DNA of 33,238 nt from NCBI RefSeq assembly GCF_028694895.1, contig NZ_JAQVKA010000013.1, forward strand, positions 1 to 33,238, written 5' to 3'. The notes below the pieces were generated by a model. That model was given only the letters and a program-made list of their open reading frames with translations, was not told where the DNA came from and did not search any database. How positions within the stretch are numbered: the first letter of the stretch is position 1; each line of letters begins with the position of its first letter. Made by a program: the position numbers and the translations under genes. The DNA comes from Sulfurimonas sp. (GTDB taxonomy: Bacteria > Campylobacterota > Campylobacteria > Campylobacterales > Sulfurimonadaceae). Below, piece by piece: positions 31,869 through 33,238 of this stretch.

Positions 31869-32810
31869 CTACTTCATATGTGCACGAACTATTCGCGCCA
31901 CTTCATTGTAAAATGCACTTGCTTTAAACTTAACCAAATAAGCTTCCCCGCCAGCTTCAACACCTCTATCTTCACTAAAATGTCCACTAATTGAAGAGTT
32001 AAATATTATAGGTATGCCAATAAAGCGCCCATCTTCTTTAACATTTGCAGCGAAGTGAAATCCATCCATTCTAGGCATTTCAACATCTGAAACTATAATC
32101 TTTAAGTTTTTTGCTATCTTATCTCCATATAGTTCATATAGTTCTTCTAACTTCTCAAGACCCTCTTCGCCGTCCATTGCTTCGAGTACATTAAAGCCCA
32201 TATTTACAAGAGCCTCTTTTACTATTTTTCTAGCAGTTGAGCTATCATCTAAGACAAGTGCTAGTCCTGAGAATTTCTCTATCTCAGTAGTATTGAATTT
32301 TGTATCTGGTTCATAAAGACCAAGATCTTGAACGACGCTCTCTAAGTCTAGTATAAGAAGAACGTTCTCACCTTCTATCCTTGTTACTCCAGTTATTTTA
32401 CTGCCCTCAATTGATGAGCTATTGCTCATAAAAGATGCAGGTTCTATATCTGCCCAACTGATACGTCTAATTCTCTTTGCCTCATGAACTATAAAACCAA
32501 TAAGCATATTGTTAAATTCAGTAATAATAACTCTTGAATTTTTTTCCATTTGTTCAGGTTGTTTTATCTTCATCCACTTTGCAAGATTTACAACAGGAAT
32601 AACAACACTTCTTAAATCAAATATACCCTCAATAAACTCTGGTGTACCTGGAAGTTCTGTTAATTGTGGTAGCTTTATTATTTCGCGAACTTTTGAGACG
32701 TTTATGCCATAAATTCCCTCATAGACTTTATCATCTTCTTGTTTGAAGATGCGAAAATCTACAAGTTCCATCTCGTTTGAGCCAACTTTTAATGAACTCT
32801 CTATATTCAT
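31869..32810 (-). CDS. cheV: CheV, CheW-receiver coupling protein
   Basis: A 313-residue protein: an N-terminal CheW-like domain (about 12-165; 'GIYGINVSKVREIIK', 'FIEGIFDLRSVVIPVVNLAKWM') and a C-terminal receiver domain (about 185-312) with 'LVLDDSSTARK', phospho-Asp in 'IVSDVEMPRMDG' and Lys in 'LVKFK'. CheV couples receptors to CheA like CheW but can be tuned by phosphorylation. The gene lies eleven bases before cheA and three bases after the phosphoesterase gene in a single run, the cheV-cheA-cheW order of Campylobacterota. Confidence 0.95.
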   Translation of the reverse strand: MNIESSLKVGSNEMELVDFRIFKQEDDKVYEGIYGINVSKVREIIKLPQLTELPGTPEFIEGIFDLRSVVIPVVNLAKWMKIKQPEQMEKNSRVIITEFNNMLIGFIVHEAKRIRRISWADIEPASFMSNSSSIEGSKITGVTRIEGENVLLILDLESVVQDLGLYEPDTKFNTTEIEKFSGLALVLDDSSTARKIVKEALVNMGFNVLEAMDGEEGLEKLEELYELYGDKIAKNLKIIVSDVEMPRMDGFHFAANVKEDGRFIGIPIIFNSSISGHFSEDRGVEAGGEAYLVKFKASAFYNEVARIVRAHMK

Positions 32811-32813
32811 ACG

Positions 32814-33238
32814 TTATATCCCTTTTGAGAAAATTTTCTCTTCGACTAACTCTATATTATCTGTCGATTTTACTATAAAGTATCTTTGATTGCAAGCAAA
32901 AGCCCCAAGGTTAATATATATAAAATCTCTCATATTTATCATCTTGTTTTGGTGAAAATGTCCCTCAACAAAATAATCACAACTATATTTGTTTGAGAGT
33001 CTTTTTGTCATAAAACTTTTCAGACCGATAAACTCTCTACAATCATCTTTTTGGCTTAAATATCTATCTAAACGCTTTAAGATACCATTATTCAAAAGGG
33101 TATCAAGAGCTCTAAGTATAAGCAGTACATAGTGATTTCTAATTATTTTTGTATAAACTTTATACAAAGGTGCTCCCTCTATATCGCCATGAGCAAGAAT
33201 AATTTTCTTATCTTTGTATCTGCATGTAAGTGGTTGAG
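32814..33238 (-). CDS. LpxH-like UDP-2,3-diacylglucosamine pyrophosphatase / metallophosphoesterase (C-terminal part; cut by right window edge)
   Basis: The frame is open to the right edge, so the TTG at 33167 is internal and not a start. Seen: 'IILAHGDIEGAPLYKVYTKIIRN' near the edge, with the H-G-D metal/active-site motif of LpxH-type enzymes, and 'YFVEGHFHQNK' with the G-H-x-H motif of calcineurin-like phosphoesterases. The N-terminal D-x-H part lies outside. LpxH removes UMP from the lipid A precursor at the inner membrane; that identification is likely but not certain because half of the protein is missing. Three bases separate it from cheV, so it probably leads or belongs to the same transcript. 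Confidence 0.75.
   Translation of the reverse strand, partial: QPLTCRYKDKKIILAHGDIEGAPLYKVYTKIIRNHYVLLILRALDTLLNNGILKRLDRYLSQKDDCREFIGLKSFMTKRLSNKYSCDYFVEGHFHQNKMINMRDFIYINLGAFACNQRYFIVKSTDNIELVEEKIFSKGI

Noticed and set aside
33092..33167. Complete small gene starting at TTG 33167
   Set aside because: The frame continues to the window edge with the H-G-D motif of phosphoesterases upstream of this codon, so it is an internal codon of a truncated gene.
1..33238. Mobile element, prophage, CRISPR or tRNA genes
   Set aside because: No transposase, integrase, phage gene, regularly spaced repeat or cloverleaf was seen on either strand by reading; a dedicated tRNA or repeat search was not possible here.

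Overview
The window looks like a chromosomal segment of a Campylobacterota (epsilonproteobacterial) organism close to Sulfurimonas. The evidence is an AT-rich genome with strong TATAAT-like -10 boxes and little visible -35, a nap operon in the order napA-G-H-B-F-L-D with no napC (the order known from Wolinella and Sulfurimonas), a Helicobacter-type malate:quinone oxidoreductase, and a CheV / CheA-receiver / CheW cluster. The species is not determined. No rRNA, tRNA, CRISPR array, IS element or prophage was seen, and no stretch over 300 bases lacks a gene.

Layout. Positions 1-6.1 kb carry the start of an RND efflux pump (cut by the left edge), an unknown protein, a DUF445 membrane protein, an S4 RNA-binding protein, a DUF5610-like protein, a cold-shock protein, a GNAT acetyltransferase, mqo, and a 46-residue lipoprotein gene. 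Positions 6.2-10.5 kb hold a YbiT-type ABC-F ATPase, a DUF5718 protein, a SUI1/eIF1-like protein and glutamate dehydrogenase. Positions 10.5-21.6 kb form a nitrate-respiration block: a membrane diguanylate cyclase, then divergently a Crp/Fnr-family regulator, a NarX/PilJ-type sensor with no recognisable output domain, napAGHBFLD, and two unknown genes tightly attached behind napD. Positions 21.7-24.2 kb hold an MBOAT acyltransferase and an SGNH-like partner in very AT-rich DNA. From 33.2 back to 24.2 kb runs one leftward series of nine closely spaced genes: an LpxH-like phosphoesterase (cut by the right edge), cheV, cheA with fused receiver, cheW, an STAS-MlaE permease, MlaF, MlaD, a PqiC-like lipoprotein, and an M24 aminopeptidase.

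How the genes work together. NapGH should oxidise menaquinol and pass electrons through the dihaem NapB to periplasmic NapA, which reduces nitrate to nitrite; NapF, NapL and NapD serve assembly or maturation. A perfect palindrome (TGAC-N4-GTCA) upstream of napA is centred exactly 41.5 bases before the start expected from a TAATAT -10 box, the class II activation position for Fnr-like proteins. The adjacent regulator has the Fnr-type E-x-x-S-R recognition helix but lacks Fnr's iron-sulfur cysteines. The protein abutting it has a nitrate-sensor-like P-box but neither a kinase nor a chemotaxis signalling tip. This regulator/sensor pair next to nap is the best candidate here for an undescribed system; the two uncharacterised genes at the 3' end of the operon are the second.
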